Source of the DNA: Neelides folsomi
Lineage: Eukaryota; Arthropoda; Collembola; Neelipleona; Neelidae
Direction: 5' to 3'
Length of the DNA: 64,000 nucleotides
NCBI GenBank assembly: GCA_034687125.1
Contig: JAQGBZ010000200.1
Location: forward strand, 1 to 64,000
Made by a program: the position numbers and the translations under genes. Below are positions 12,373 to 25,395 of this stretch, piece after piece (position 1 is the first letter of the stretch; every line of letters starts with the position of its first letter). The notes beneath the pieces were generated by a model. It did not search any database. It had not been told where the DNA came from and worked only from the letters and a program-made list of their open reading frames with translations.

Positions 12373-15300
12373 TCAGAGAGAAGATTCTGTGAGAGAGTCA
12401 TAGAATTCTCCTTTTGTCGTTGAAGTTGAATTGGCTCTTGAGTCGCCATTGTAAAGGTACTTTGATGGAATCCGTGGCGGTGTCGAGGTAGCAAAGGAGC
12501 TTGGAGGTGTTGAATAAATAGAGACTTGTGATGATTCCTCGCTCTCCGACTGCACTTCCACTACTCGATAATCCGACATTGGTTTTTCTTCCAATATCTC
12601 CACTTCGTCTGAAACTGATGCTTGCCGAAGTGATGGGGTCGAAATTGAATACTGGCGCTCCAAAATTGGTAAAACATTTTCGCTATTTGGTATACAAAAA
12701 AACAAAATTTATTTTTCCTAATAGTTAATTGTAAATCTCGTAATACTCGTTTAATAATTTATTCAATGGACTAGATCAAGCAAACTAACGATAAATAATT
12801 GAAGTATATAATATAAATAAATATTTAATAACTTGGTTGGGGTTATCGTATCTTCAGTTGTAATTTCCTCTGCTTTGATGGTCGACGTGGATTGAGTGAG
12901 GTCGGAAGTGGATCGGCTCTTCTTCCTGAATAATGAAAGAGGGATGAGAGAGAAAGCAAGAGGAAATTGAAAGGTTGAATTGAATTAATTACTCACCTCT
13001 GACTCCATTTGTTTATTGAGAATATGTGTTCAAGCAGATTTTGAACTGTGGGAAGCGAAGGTTGGCCCGCTATCGTAAACTAAAAGCAAAATTAAACACG
13101 TCCTAATTAATTAACCCCCTTTCAATACAATTAACTTTCATTTGTATTAAATTCAATAGCTATGTTTCCCATCAATCTTTATTTGTTAGCATTGGATCGG
13201 GAAATGTAAAATGTATTACGGGCATGGGAAGAGGCCGAAGTTCTCGCAAGTCGACGACCCTAAAAAAATCAAGTTGTGCTATTTCTTGGAGACTTGGAAA
13301 TCGGCGTTCCGGGTTTTTCAGAATGAATTCCAATACGTTAAACACCTTTACAAAATAAATAAAATTTGAAAATTTACTTCTGTGGTGCAGATATAATTTA
13401 GCAATGACTTTTAAAGCCTATAAAACATTTTCTAAAAATGAGTTTCCTCATACATGATGATAATCCCTGATATCGTTCCAATTCTGAGTTGTCAACTTTG
13501 CCGTCACGACCTCGTATCCCGAGCACATTGAAAATAACATGTATGCTGAAAATAAATTATTTATGAATAAAACCAGTTTTAATGCACATTCCTCAAATCT
13601 ATTCAAGAATTCACTCTTGATATTAATAAATAATTATAATGAATTAATTCTAATTAAACGAAGGACGAGATTAACCCTATAAAATATCATGAGATATGAA
13701 GTAAGTTGTTTTAAAGTTGAACTTATAGGAAGGAATAACCCTTGTATTTATGTGTGAAATCTTCATTCTTTCGTTTTACTAATTAGGATTTTAGTAAATT
13801 AACATAATTACCGAACGCGACGGAGTCGAGAGCATCAGGATAGGAGTTGAGAAGAGAGAGAATGTACGGAAGTGGACGAGGCCTATGTCGGAACAAGACA
13901 TTGTCGAGCCCCGCAAATCTCGCGATTCCATGTTGAACCAGAACGTTTCCTGGATGCAAATGAGCTCCAATTCCAGCTGGGACCCCGCGACCTCTCAGCT
14001 CAATGAGAGCCTCAAGAATTTGACACGATAGTCGCTGAGCGTGACCTTCTTTTAATCCACTTGATTCTGAGCTGTACTTTAATGTCCAATTCTCCGCCCA
14101 TTGGACTTTATGAATCAAGTCTCTCAAACTTCCCCTGGATGTGACCGGCGAGAGAACGATGGCAAAAGTCAATTCTCCTGCAACTTCTTCCTCACTCGTT
14201 ACACGGACAATGTCGAGATCGAGAACGGGAACGATGTATGGATGCTGCAATGCCCGAAATACCTAAAGGATTTAATGGATTTTAGCTTTAAAACTTTTCC
14301 ATGTACGATTTTAATTACCTCTTAAATTACATTTAAATTCTATTAGGCCGACTCGGGGCCTTTACATGTATACAAAGCTTAATCAAATGTATCTTTTTCT
14401 TCTCGTTTTATCTCATTAACTTCCCATTCTCCTCCATTTCAATCCAATTAGCTCGAGAGAATAAAAATGCTACATGGTAAATTGCATTATAAGCTCAAGT
14501 TACGAGGCAGGAGTCAAATTGAAAAAAACTTTCCCCATTTAAATTATATTACTTTATCATGTTTCATGGGGGAATTGGAAAGCATGTTGGAATTACTTTA
14601 ATGTGTCGCTCTTATTTCCCTCATTCTCCACTAATATTCAACCAACGTTATTAGCATTCATCGATTTTAAACTTGCACGGAAGGGATTTGGTCTAAATGA
14701 CTTCATCAACTTGTGCAGTGAATTTGAGTCGTTTGGATGATGGGAGGTTTTGTGTTTTAGTAAATGTGAAGTATGAAACCATTACTTGTATCAAGGCGTT
14801 GGTTGACGTTCCGCTCGGGAGATGTTTAATTGGTGAGTTGGGTGGAAGCGGAGTGACAGTGAGGATTCGTTCAGCCCGAACGCGAGAGTCGCAAACCAGC
14901 GCCCAAAGTCGATTCCCTCGCCATCCTTAAATTTAATTAACAAAGTGACATTAATTTACTTTTTTTTGTTTTACAAAAGAAAGGCCCCTTTGAATCCTAT
15001 CTCTTTCTTCTCAACTTCCAGACTTGACGAGAGTTTTGGATCAATTATAATATTAAGTAATTTAGGGACCATCTTTAAACTTTTATATATTTCTTAAGTT
15101 AATACGAGGGTGGATAGAGTGAAAGTTAATATTATATTCGATGTTAATTAAAATGATTGAATAATCCATTATAACAATTCACCAATGTCAGGTAGATGAT
15201 TAATGAGTAAATAATGTCTTCCTTTATGTCCTTTAAGGTATGAGTTACAGGCAGCGAGACCGGCGGCTCTTTCAGCTCTCATTCTTGCTTCAGGGTCCGG

Positions 15301-18051
15301 GAGACCCGGGACTTCAATTCCGGCCATTTCAAGTTCTTCAAGACAGACGTGGAATGGGAGGTCTGAATGGAGAGAATCCTCACCAAGTCTACGGTACTCG
15401 TACTCCCTTTACAAGACAAAAAAGCTCATATAAGCACTTATCTCAGCAACAACCTTTTTAATATCTGAAATTAATTGCCAAATATTGAATAAATATTGTA
15501 TACTCCAATCTCGTGTTTCCTCTTTTACATTTAGCTTATAGATTAGGTAAATAATACATTTTTTACTATCTACTGTACCAAATTGAACTTGTACATAATT
15601 ACATAGTACGTTGTTAAATGTATTACGTGATAGACATATATTAGTTATATGGTCGTAAGTAAGTAAACTAGTAGTAGGTAAGTATGTAGTATGTACATTA
15701 TATTATATATTCAACATTTTGTGCATAGAGCAGAGTAGAATATGTACTCTTTGTTGACACAAATTCTCTAGTCAAATAAATATCATATTTACTAGTCTAC
15801 CATACATGTAAGTGTGTAGGATACCTACCTCGAGCATTACATATTATTAGGTATAGGTATGCACCATTCTACCATTCATTATAGTAGATCTGTAGATACT
15901 TGTGTATTAGTTGTACATTTAAACCTCTGTTTAATATCTGTAATGTAGCTAGTATTACGATTTTAAGAATTTTTGTTTATGGTTACATGTAGGGGATAGC
16001 ATAGAGAAATACTGTGGATTCCCTGAGGAGTTCAATTAATTGAAACGGGGAGGGTTATTTTCCCTTGTTCGGAGGAACATACCATAATTGTAACTTTCCT
16101 TTGGAAGGTTTCTATTAAGTCCTTATATATCCATTTAATATATTAAATCAACTTTTCAAACTTCAAAACCCTCACATTCCTTTACTGCAGTATTACTTAT
16201 CTCACATTGCTCTCCACTTTCTCTAAAACATTTCCGAAATGAGGGATCTTGCAATAGAAGTGATATCAACAGTTGGCTTTTAAACTTTCCTTCGCTAATG
16301 AAAGAAAGAATTCTTGAAAACGAATTGTTTAAAAATTCTCCACAACCCAAAGTTCCATTTTACGTATGGAGGTAGGAGCAGAGAAGTTGGTAACATTTCT
16401 TTTAATTCAATTTAAAATAATTTATGAGACTTGAGAAATATTTTTTCAAACTTTCCAGTATGTAAATAAGAACTGAGGGTTGAAAGGGGAAGACAAATAG
16501 AAAGTTAGCCGTGTTCTCGAGGTTGAGGAGGAAAAGAGTAATGTATGTAAAGAGACGCCTTTAAAGATCTGGAGTTGTGAGTTGGATCTTTTTTGGAGCC
16601 AAGGGAGTCGAATCTATCCCTATCATTTGTATACATTCCACTGGAGAAATCTTTTAAAGTGGGAGAGGAAACATAAGGGCTCTTGAGAACAATACATCTA
16701 AACAATATCCGCATTCATTATTTTCAATTTCCTATTCTTAATCTCCTTTCTTCAACATTTTACATACTCGTATAGTGTGCTATATTAGGTATACAATGTA
16801 TTATAAGTGTAAGTACCAAGATCGTACACATGTATATGCCCATAAAACTTCTCTTATTATTCATTGATATATTCATTATGGTATTCTTCAATTTCCAAGC
16901 TATCTTAGAACATATAGTAAAATCAACACGTACAATACATAACACACAGATATTACTTTTATGTATAATACAACCAAGTGAGAATTCCCTCGTTTGAATT
17001 ATAAATTCGATTTTACGATTCTTCGAGTTTTGGAGTCTACAAGTAGGAATTTATTCGTTCAGATACTTTGTATACATTTCGAGTGAATAAACTCGTATCA
17101 TTCTGCAACAGTGGCTCAATATATTGACATGTGAGGATATACAACACTGGTCCTGTGTCACTCATATGAGTCATATGTCAAGTGTCACATAGGGAGTTGT
17201 CTGTGTAAATAAGGAGATATAAAGGATTGGTTTATATGAGAAAGCGAGTGAATATTGCATGATGGCCTTTCCTTTTGAGTTTCAAAAAGCCTCGAGATAA
17301 GTGAAAAAAGAGAAAAAACGTCCTTTTCCTCGAATGCCGTTAGTACCTTAGTTGGACAATGATTATAGTGAAATAATTGCAATTTCCGCCCCTCCACTCT
17401 CTTTCTATCTCTTACATCTTTTATGAATTATATAAAGAGAGAGAAGAGCTCTTACTTGACGTTCTCAGGTCTATTGAAGTTGGTGGGCTGTGCGAGTTTC
17501 CTCGCTCCTCGTTGACAATTGAGGATTCCTGCTGCTGAGGAGAAGAACCGAGAAATCGAATCCCATGAGCTCCATACTGACCTCACATAATCGTCTTCAC
17601 CTCCGATCAAGCCTGAAATTAATAAAAAAATTAATTCTTAATTAATTAGCTAACTTGTAACCTTTTAACCTATTAAATAAATTAGATAACGTTTTGAAAT
17701 ACATACTGTAGGTGAAGAATAAAATTGCATGATAAAGATAAATATATAATTGGCTTTACTTTGTTCCTCAATTTTTTCTTTTGAATTCCGCGAGTTTTTG
17801 TAGTGGATCGAGACCTCTTCGTGGTTCTCTCTCCCGTTCACGGATGAGAGTGAGGAGAAAGCAGTGAGCTCAATGTCTAGTTGGGGATCCGGCTCTTCTA
17901 CGGGTCTCGCCCGGTTTGGGAAATTCGTCCTTCGAGTCTTCTTGAGGTTTTGGAGCAAACTCCCGCCTCTGTGCTGGCAGTAACGGTCATGAGGAATGAA
18001 GTCACTCCCGTCTCGCTCACGGCCACTTAAACCTCCTCTGAACTTGAACAT
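12373..18051 (-). CDS. Slob: Slowpoke-binding-protein/PXK-type pseudokinase
   Basis: Ten exons (minus): 17760-18051, 17456-17612, 15249-15406, 14786-14916, 13812-14262, 13454-13545, 13220-13345, 12997-13079, 12833-12925 and 12373-12682, phases consistent, 630 residues. The kinase-like region begins around RALQHPYIVPVLDLDIV (249-265). The catalytic HRDLxxxN is replaced by HLHPGN (347-352) and the DFG by GLDNV (364-368), so it should be catalytically dead or nearly so. This replacement pattern, with SLRDLI and RLSCQILEALIELRGRG, is that of the PXK/Slob family. No PX domain is seen, which favours Slob. Fly Slob binds the Slowpoke calcium-activated potassium channel and 14-3-3. KKSRSTSDL (498-506) is a good 14-3-3 site type. 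The splice acceptor at 14916 (GCGAG) is the least certain junction. The C-terminal exon is Ser/Glu-rich and disordered. Confidence 0.72.
15407..17455 (-). other. Large second intron of the Slob-like gene
   Basis: 2.0 kb intron between exons 2 and 3. It contains AT-rich DNA with many ATGTA/TACAT words (about 15600-15960) and less AT-rich patches around 16000-16720 and 17180-17400. No coding signal is seen, and the patches could be intronic regulatory sequence. Confidence 0.6.
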
Positions 18052-21000
18052 TTTTTAAACTCTCATCTACACATTATGCATTCTCACATTTTTACTCTTT
18101 CAATAAAACTGTTTTTTATAGCTGAACATAAATTAAGGGACGAAATTGTCAAATTCCACTTTTCCCTCTAAAGATTGCATGAGTTTGGGAAGCGGCATAA
18201 TTTGCCAAACTTGTTTGCGCTAATGTATGAAGAGTCGTGGAAGTTTGACGGGTACACGTTGTATTAATACCGAGAATGGGGGAGCATAGTTATGAGGAGC
18301 CTCATTAGATGTAAGAGTTTGATACTATTGATTCCTCACTCTTGTTTTTTTATCGATAAGATAAAAGCCGACGGTTTATGAACCAAGGTTGGAATTGAAG
18401 GAAGGAAGTAACCGTTTCAATTATATAATTGATTTTATGTATTCCCTATTTATTACACGTATATCTCCCTGTATATTATTGTATTTCACAGTCGTCCTTT
18501 CAAGACCACTTTTCCCATTGTATTTATTTAATATGTAGTTAAATTCACCTAGCCATAGTCCTAAATACATTGCGTTTAAATTAAATATATTCTATTATAA
18601 GGTGAGTGTATTTTGCTATACGTGCTTAGGCATACTGATATACCCAATTTACAGTACTTACACAAACTTGCTGACTTACTTAGCACAAAGTTACAAAATT
18701 AAAAACTCACCTTTTTTTCAAAAAATGATATAAGAGGTTCTTACTGTAGTTCCAAATATCTAAATTCAAAAATGACAAATCGAAGATTCTACAAATGAAT
18801 TTATACTAAAATCTCTGTAAAATCAAAAGGTACTGTAGGTATATAATAATTTATAAGTTATGCAATTAAATCTTATGCAATCAAATCGACAATTAAACGT
18901 TTTGAACTTTATCGTGAAAAAATAAACTATTATATTTATAAATATTTAATCCTATATTTACTTTAGGCGTCGTAAATTCGCTGAATTTCCTATTATCACC
19001 GTATAAGGCTAAGTATACAATATAAAGTATGCATGTATGGCGTATATTATTGACTTTTGTGTAATGTCTTTTGACAATGTCTTCGTAATTCTTATGTTTT
19101 TTTGATTTGCGAGTCGGCTTGTGTATAATTGATCGTACAAGGTGGTAAAGGAGAGTGAATGGAAAGTATTAAGGAGACCTCGCCGGTCAGTCGTGAACTG
19201 AAAGGAGTTTCCGATAAGGAGAAAATGGAGAAAAATATCCGATTATTCACCCAATGTTGGGGGAGGGGAGTGAATTGAATTAATCGGTACAGAGAGTTTT
19301 CCCCAGCCTTTCCTATTGATTCCCTCCGGGGAACTGAGTACATAGCCAACTACTCCACACTCCCCTCCATCCTCATTAATTATTAAGCGAATCATTCTGA
19401 ATTATTCATTCCTCACAATTGACCTTTAAACCCATCCAACTCGAAGAGTAGAAAGAAAACTCTTGTATAAGTAGTTCATTAAATCCAATGCCTAATGGAA
19501 AGAATTCAACTGCAGGGAAAAATTGAGACATCCCCGAATCTTATCAGAACTTCAGAACGTTTATTTAACAATCATTTTGATTGTCTCAATTATACTGAAA
19601 TTTTAAGCAATTAACTTTCGGTGTCTATATGTGGATCATGAAGGAATTTAAAAACATAAGCCATATAATAATACACTTTGTTTTTATAAATACATTGTAT
19701 TCATATTGATGCTTTATTTAGGAGTATTGGAATGCAGTTAAAATCCCATATGAATAATGTTAAGAATTCCCGCTTAAACTAAAAAGATCGAGTATCTATT
19801 TTATTCTTATAAGTACTCTACAGATAAACTCATAGTTAGGAATCTAAATATTATTATATAGTATGTACGTACACTTAGGTACCTATGTACTAAGTATTAT
19901 ATAGTATGAATGTATCAGTAGGTAAATGACTATAATTCATCTTTCTTTAATTCTGTATAATAGGCCTATTAAAGTTGAATTATAAATTAGGTAAACAATA
20001 TAGGGCATATCAAAGTTTCATGAATTGAAACATTGTTCGTTTTGCACATTTGTATGAGAAAGAATACATAAATAATTAGCATACTTTCCCCACTCGTGTC
20101 ACATTAGTGGAGAGTTTGAAGAAGCCGTGTGAATTATTGACTATGATGTATTTATGTAGTTCGTAAATGATTCGGACCTATTTATGCAACCTTGTATTAT
20201 TAAAGGGAGATATTATGGGAAGAAAGGGAAATTGAGTTTGAAATGAGGATAATTGATTCCTATCGAAAACAGTTCTTTTATATACTTTCAAACCCCCCCT
20301 CCCAAGTACACAAAAGTGGATTTGGTCAATGCAGCTCTGCACTTTTCCACTTTTCCAATCTATACATCGTACTTTACTAGGTACCTCAGGCTTTATTCAT
20401 TCATCCATATTCATGGATTTGACTTTTGATGAGAATGGGCGATTGGTAAATTTTTACATGTCTACCATGTCCCACCAAATCAACCCAACCACACGGAATT
20501 GGAAGCTCAGGTGTGGTAAAGAAATGAAAATCACTCTAATCTCCCATTTTGTCAAAGAAGGTGTTATTAATAATAAGTTTTTTTTCCTTCGTTTTACAAT
20601 TTACTTTTTAAAATGCATCAATATTTTTTTATACAATTCTCTTTCCTATTCCAATGAAATTTACCGAAAGAGAACTTTGACATTTTGAAATGAGGAAAAA
20701 GATTCTTCCGCTCTGGAAGAGTCGAATCAAATATTCATTTCCAGTTACCTTTCTATTTGCAGATAAAAGTCGAAGGTAGACAAAACAAACATGGCATTTG
20801 TCATTTTCACGAGTGTATAAAAAGTCTCAAATGGAGACTTTGAACGTCATTCTTCATTAATTAAAATATTTTACTTATCCAAGTTAAGTCAGCTGAATGA
20901 GTTGGCTGAGCTAACTTAGCTCATGATATTAAGCGGCCAATTTAAACTTAATATTGTATTCATCTAATTAAAGCTTTATTCAAGTCTTAACGATTCGACA

Positions 21001-21801
21001 TTTCATGTAAAGAATAATTGTTATCCAAAAGAAATGACTAACTGTTAAATTCATGTGTACTTATCTGTATGTTAAGTATATTAAGATTGATTTACATTAC
21101 CCATATAAATAAATATTACCACACGGGCACGGCACGATACTGTAGTTTATGTGAGATGTTAAACGCTTGAACACAAACAATGTATTTATATATCTACTAC
21201 ATTTTACATAATACATAATGTATTATGTAAAATGAAAGAAATAAAATTATAAATATTATTTATAATTTTTATAAATGATTATTTACGGTTATATAAATTA
21301 TTTATATTGGAGTATTGGAATAATTTCTTTGACAGTTTCCTGTTTAAGTTTTGTTTTTGTAAAATTCAGTTAATTTGGAATTTTTAAAAAAATTGTTCAT
21401 AATTTCATTTGTAATATCTTATCAATTTTAAATTACCCATAATAAATATTGAATGCATACAATATCCAGCATTACAAATATTTATCATTGTCAATCATGT
21501 TTGTGTGAATTATTAATATTTTTCTAATAATTCGTATTATATTGTAATATTCAATGTTAATACTAATATATTACATAAATTTTACATATAAGATAGTATA
21601 CTGTAAGTCTATAACTATTTTTATGCCTACAACTACAGGTATATAATTTACAGATTCCTGGTATGGAATAATTCGTTCAATTTGTAAACTATGATCAGCT
21701 TGAATTTGGAGAGAATTTTAGTCAGGTCAAATAGTACACGTTAGGACTAAAAGTTTCTCATGTTACATTTGGCTTAATTATACATATCTGTAATATTAGA
21801 T
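18052..21801. other. Gene-free region between the copine 3' end and Slob promoter
   Basis: Upstream flank of the Slob-like gene and downstream flank of the copine gene (both minus). Less AT-rich islands lie at about 18150-18400, 19090-19450 and 20090-20560. Open frames in them (for example 19092-19349 minus, 20329-20688 plus) lack domains and splice partners. A 35-bp palindrome sits at 21200. Confidence 0.6.
21200..21234. repeat. 35-bp perfect palindrome
   Basis: Two 17-base arms (first arm CATTTTACATAATACAT) flank a single A at 21217 with no mismatch. A second, AT-only inverted repeat follows at about 21243-21270. It lies about 570 bases beyond the copine stop codon. Confidence 0.9.
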
Positions 21802-24800
21802 TTACAAAGTTTTGTGGTAGTTTTGACTAGAGTTGGTTGGGCTCTCTGGTCTGGACTTGATAACTATTGCTGGAGGTGATTGAGACCTTGACGGACCAAC
21901 TGAAGTTGAGCATGAATTTGTTTTCATCGTCTTGTTGGATGGTCCAACAATGGAAGTTTCAATTCCAATGAAATGACCTCTTGGCGGAGGGAGTGGAATT
22001 GGATTGTCAGCTCTTGCGAGCAAATATGACTTCACATGTTCACTAACACCATTGACCATTTCTTTCCGAAATATATCTCTAAATTTTAAAATTTTAAAAT
22101 TATTGTTTTTTAACCATGATTAAATTTAATATGATCAATAAATTTAGATGCCAACCTTGGGAAGGAGGTGAAAGACGCGTTTTTGAGAGAACAACTCCAT
22201 GAAGCAAAAGTTCTAAATCGGATTATCGTGATCATTTTTCGTGGCATTTCTGCGGATTCTAAAGCGTCGAGAATTGCCGTGTCAGCAAATCCCACAGCAA
22301 TAAAAGTAATTGAAAGTGGAAGGTAGGAGTTTCTGCTTAAGAACTTATGAGCCTCTTTGCAATCCGCCACTTGACCATCAAGCAAAATGGACGCTACGAT
22401 GAAACAACCGCCGCCATCTGCAGCCATTCGAACCTGCTCATAAATGTTACATTTTAAACAACAATATTTTTTAAATAAAAACTATTGAATAACTATTTAG
22501 ATTTGACAATGCTCACGAGCTCAGATATTATTGGAAGGATTTTACTTCCTCGTGCTTCCGCCCTTCCAAATCCAACACAGGATAAATTTAAAGATGAAAC
22601 GCAACCAACTACCTGTAATAATGAATTTAATATCTTACACTTACAATTAGTTAACTAATTATGAAATTTTAATAATCAATTGAATCTAATAACAAAGAGT
22701 ACAAAACAAAATGTAATCAACCCATAAGTAATATTTATGGGTTGTAAATATTATTAAATAACTTACTCTGCTTCGAGCTTCCTCGGCCCAGAGCCTAAAA
22801 CACAAATTAAATTTTAAGCCATTTTAATAATTACTTATTACATGCATAAGCATTTACTTATAAATGGTGAGGGTTTCTTCAGAATCCATTTCGGATTGAA
22901 TCATTCCATCAGTGGCAGGAGATCCAAAACCCTAGGATAAACACACTTAATTACTACAATCGTATTTTCTTCAATTTAAAAATGAATTTAATGTGAATGA
23001 AATCTTACATGCATAATTGGACGCGATTGAGACGGAAGTTCTCGAAGAACTTCAATGGCAAGAGCAAGAGCTTCTTCATAAGGGCTTGTTCTCATTCCAC
23101 TCGTTGCATGTAAAACTCTGCCTTTGTGAAGATGAGTATCCCAATTACATGCTATAAATATATTTTAAGTTAAGTATATAAAAAAGCATCATTACCACAA
23201 TGTTACATTCCTACCTACTACACTGTAACATTTCTACCTACCTACAATGTAACATTCCTAATACTTTAATATTGACAGGTTTTTTTAATTGAATATTTTA
23301 AATTGAAGTCCATCGGAATATTATCATTTTACTGGTTTTATAAAAATTAAAATTATTTCAAACCAGAAAAATCAATTGCAACAGCAGTTAGAATCGCAGG
23401 AGGAATGTTGAGTGGAGGAAGTTGACACGGCGTCGCTACCAAATTAGTCTTCTGCCAAGGACGGCCATCGTGGCAAGCCAATGTTAGAAATTCGGGTTCA
23501 TCGATCATTTTTCGAAGAGTTGTGAGAGTGAACGCAAGAGATTCTAATTAAAAAACAGGGAGTATCATTGTAATTTGATAAGGCTGATGTTTACATACTC
23601 TAATGTCAAAATTGAGATGATTAATCATATCCATAATATATCACAAATTAATTAATTTTTAATAACTACCTTCAGGGAATTCCGGGTTGAAAATGGCAAC
23701 TTTTAAGACCCTTTCTTTATCTCCGTTGCAAAGAGCATCAAGCGGTATTTTCGCAATATTATAATCATCCTCATCTTCTGGAAGTGTTTCTGATCTGTAA
23801 ATCACCGTATATGGTTCCCTTAGGCCAAAAAGGAAGCTTTCGTTCAGTTTTTGAATCTCGTAAAATGTTGGAACAGGACGGGTTCGCGTTAAGCAACTCG
23901 TCGTTTTCCGTTTAAGTCCAACTTTGAGCCCAATTCGTCCACTCCATTTGACTCGGGACTTTTCGGCTCGAAGGTACACACGCCCAGGTTCCATATGAAC
24001 GAAATCCCGCAAAAAGGGAGAATCCGGGATCTCTGGAACGAGGACGAATTCAGACCCTTTTCCTCCACATGAAAGTACATCATCCATTTTAACATAAATG
24101 GACCCTAAAAAATCCGAGTTTCTTTCCTAAAACAAAGAATTTTCATGATTAGTAAAAATAGTAATTTATTCGATTAATAACACATTTTTACGGCTCTGTA
24201 TAATATTTTACTATTTGACAATAATCTCCCGAGTTCATGCTTCATTCATAGAGTGTAACATTTTTTTTAAAAAATGTGCAGAATAATGCAATTGCATTGA
24301 TTGATCATTTTTTCAATTTTATTTCACTTTCTGGTTCGAAGACCCAAAAGTTTTTATTGTTGAGAGAAACCATTAAAAATCCATTTGATTTTGTTATTCG
24401 ATCTCAATCCACCCTGACGCCTGGGATAAAAAGGAATCTTAAGCCCGACAACAAATATTGACTGAAATGAAAAAGTGAGAAAACCGATATGTGCGTTTTC
24501 TCCACTTTCTCCACTTCAGATGTTCAGCATGCGAGTACTCTGCTTATACCCATACATACAAACATATGGTACATCCATACCTCTTCATTGCTACTTTGGC
24601 AAAGCCATACAAATAATTGTATATACCATACTATAATTGTAGGTAGGTAGTATAGTCGTATATGTTGTATGTATATGCAAGTGTAGTATATCTATAATTG
24701 TACAGCATTTAAGTTTTTGTACAAGTTTGTTCACTTATAGAAAATAAAAGTTTTAAGAAAACATAGTAGATAAAATTCTTATTGATCAAACATCTCCTAT

Positions 24801-25395
24801 TTTTCATTTGATGGAGCATTTAAATTTTAATTAAATCAACTTACATGTCTCTCAACATCGTGGACGTCAACCCGGACCAAAATGGCTTTGACATCTTGAA
24901 ATTCAAAGCGAAATTCAAACTAGACAATAATCAACATATCAAATTAGTTAATTTTTAATTATTATCTCAATATTTTAAATTATTGACTTAAATCAATAAA
25001 ATCATTATGTAAATAAATTATATAATTTAATATATTAAATAATTCAATGTAACCTTTTTCATATATTTTGGCGATGCATTTTTGTAAATCGGCTCTGTCA
25101 TTCCTTTCAAAACCCATTGAGTTGTCCCTGGCGGTTTCCAAAAAACCGACGCAACTCTAGCAAGAGATTTAGGCGATCTTTTCATTGGCACCTGACCGAA
25201 ATTGTTCGCCGACAACATAAAATGATACCCAACGTCCCTGTAAAAAAGGGTCAATTTAAATTAAAAACTTGAAATTTAATTAGAGCTTTTAAGTTTTACC
25301 GTATAAATAGATAGAATTTGGCTATACCTGAGAGAGACGGAGAGTTCGACGGTTGTATCATATGGAGTCTCTATGATTGACTCCATTTCTTCCAT
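21802..25395 (-). CDS. Divergent copine (C2-C2-vWA protein)
   Basis: Eleven exons (minus): 25328-25395, 25054-25237, 24845-24919, 23670-24126, 23364-23543, 23009-23151, 22858-22931, 22767-22794, 22517-22612, 22156-22433 and 21802-22078. All phases agree, 619 residues. C2A spans about 15-140 (VELSVSLR, QWVLKGMTEPIYKN, VDVHDVERH, SDFLGSIYVKMDD). A C2B-like region follows (IPLDALCNGDKERVLKVAIF). The vWA/copine domain starts at AVAIDFSACNW (D319, S321, C323) and runs through GFGSPATDG, SILLDGQVADCKEAHKFL, LPLSITFIAVGFAD and IRFRTFASW, matching the copine order GFGA, ITDG-ITD, LP-SI-IVGVG-AD and FVPFR. Copines bind acidic membranes in response to calcium and scaffold signalling and receptor proteins. 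Several acidic calcium ligands and one MIDAS residue are changed. The last 60 residues are a Ser/Pro-rich tail absent from ordinary copines. Confidence 0.88.
23197..23260. repeat. Short 23-24-bp tandem repeat in a copine intron
   Basis: Three units start at 23197, 23220 and 23244. Each has an ACAATGTTACATT-like core, nearly palindromic around ATGTTACAT, followed by CTACCTAC. They lie in the 212-bp intron between exons 23009-23151 and 23364-23543. Confidence 0.8.
24127..24844 (-). other. Third and longest copine intron, nothing coding
   Basis: 718-bp intron with AT-rich sequence and TATGTA/TACATA-rich stretches around 24540-24720. A plus-strand open frame at 24276-24461 has no recognisable content. 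Confidence 0.6.

Noticed and set aside
19092-19349. Minus frame of 85 codons and a 39-codon plus frame inside the same island
   Set aside because: Opposite frames over the same DNA, no recognisable protein, not linked by splicing to Slob.
20329-20688. 119-codon plus frame
   Set aside because: The second half is hydrophobic AT-rich translation (FFLRFTIYFLKC), no domain and no splice partners.
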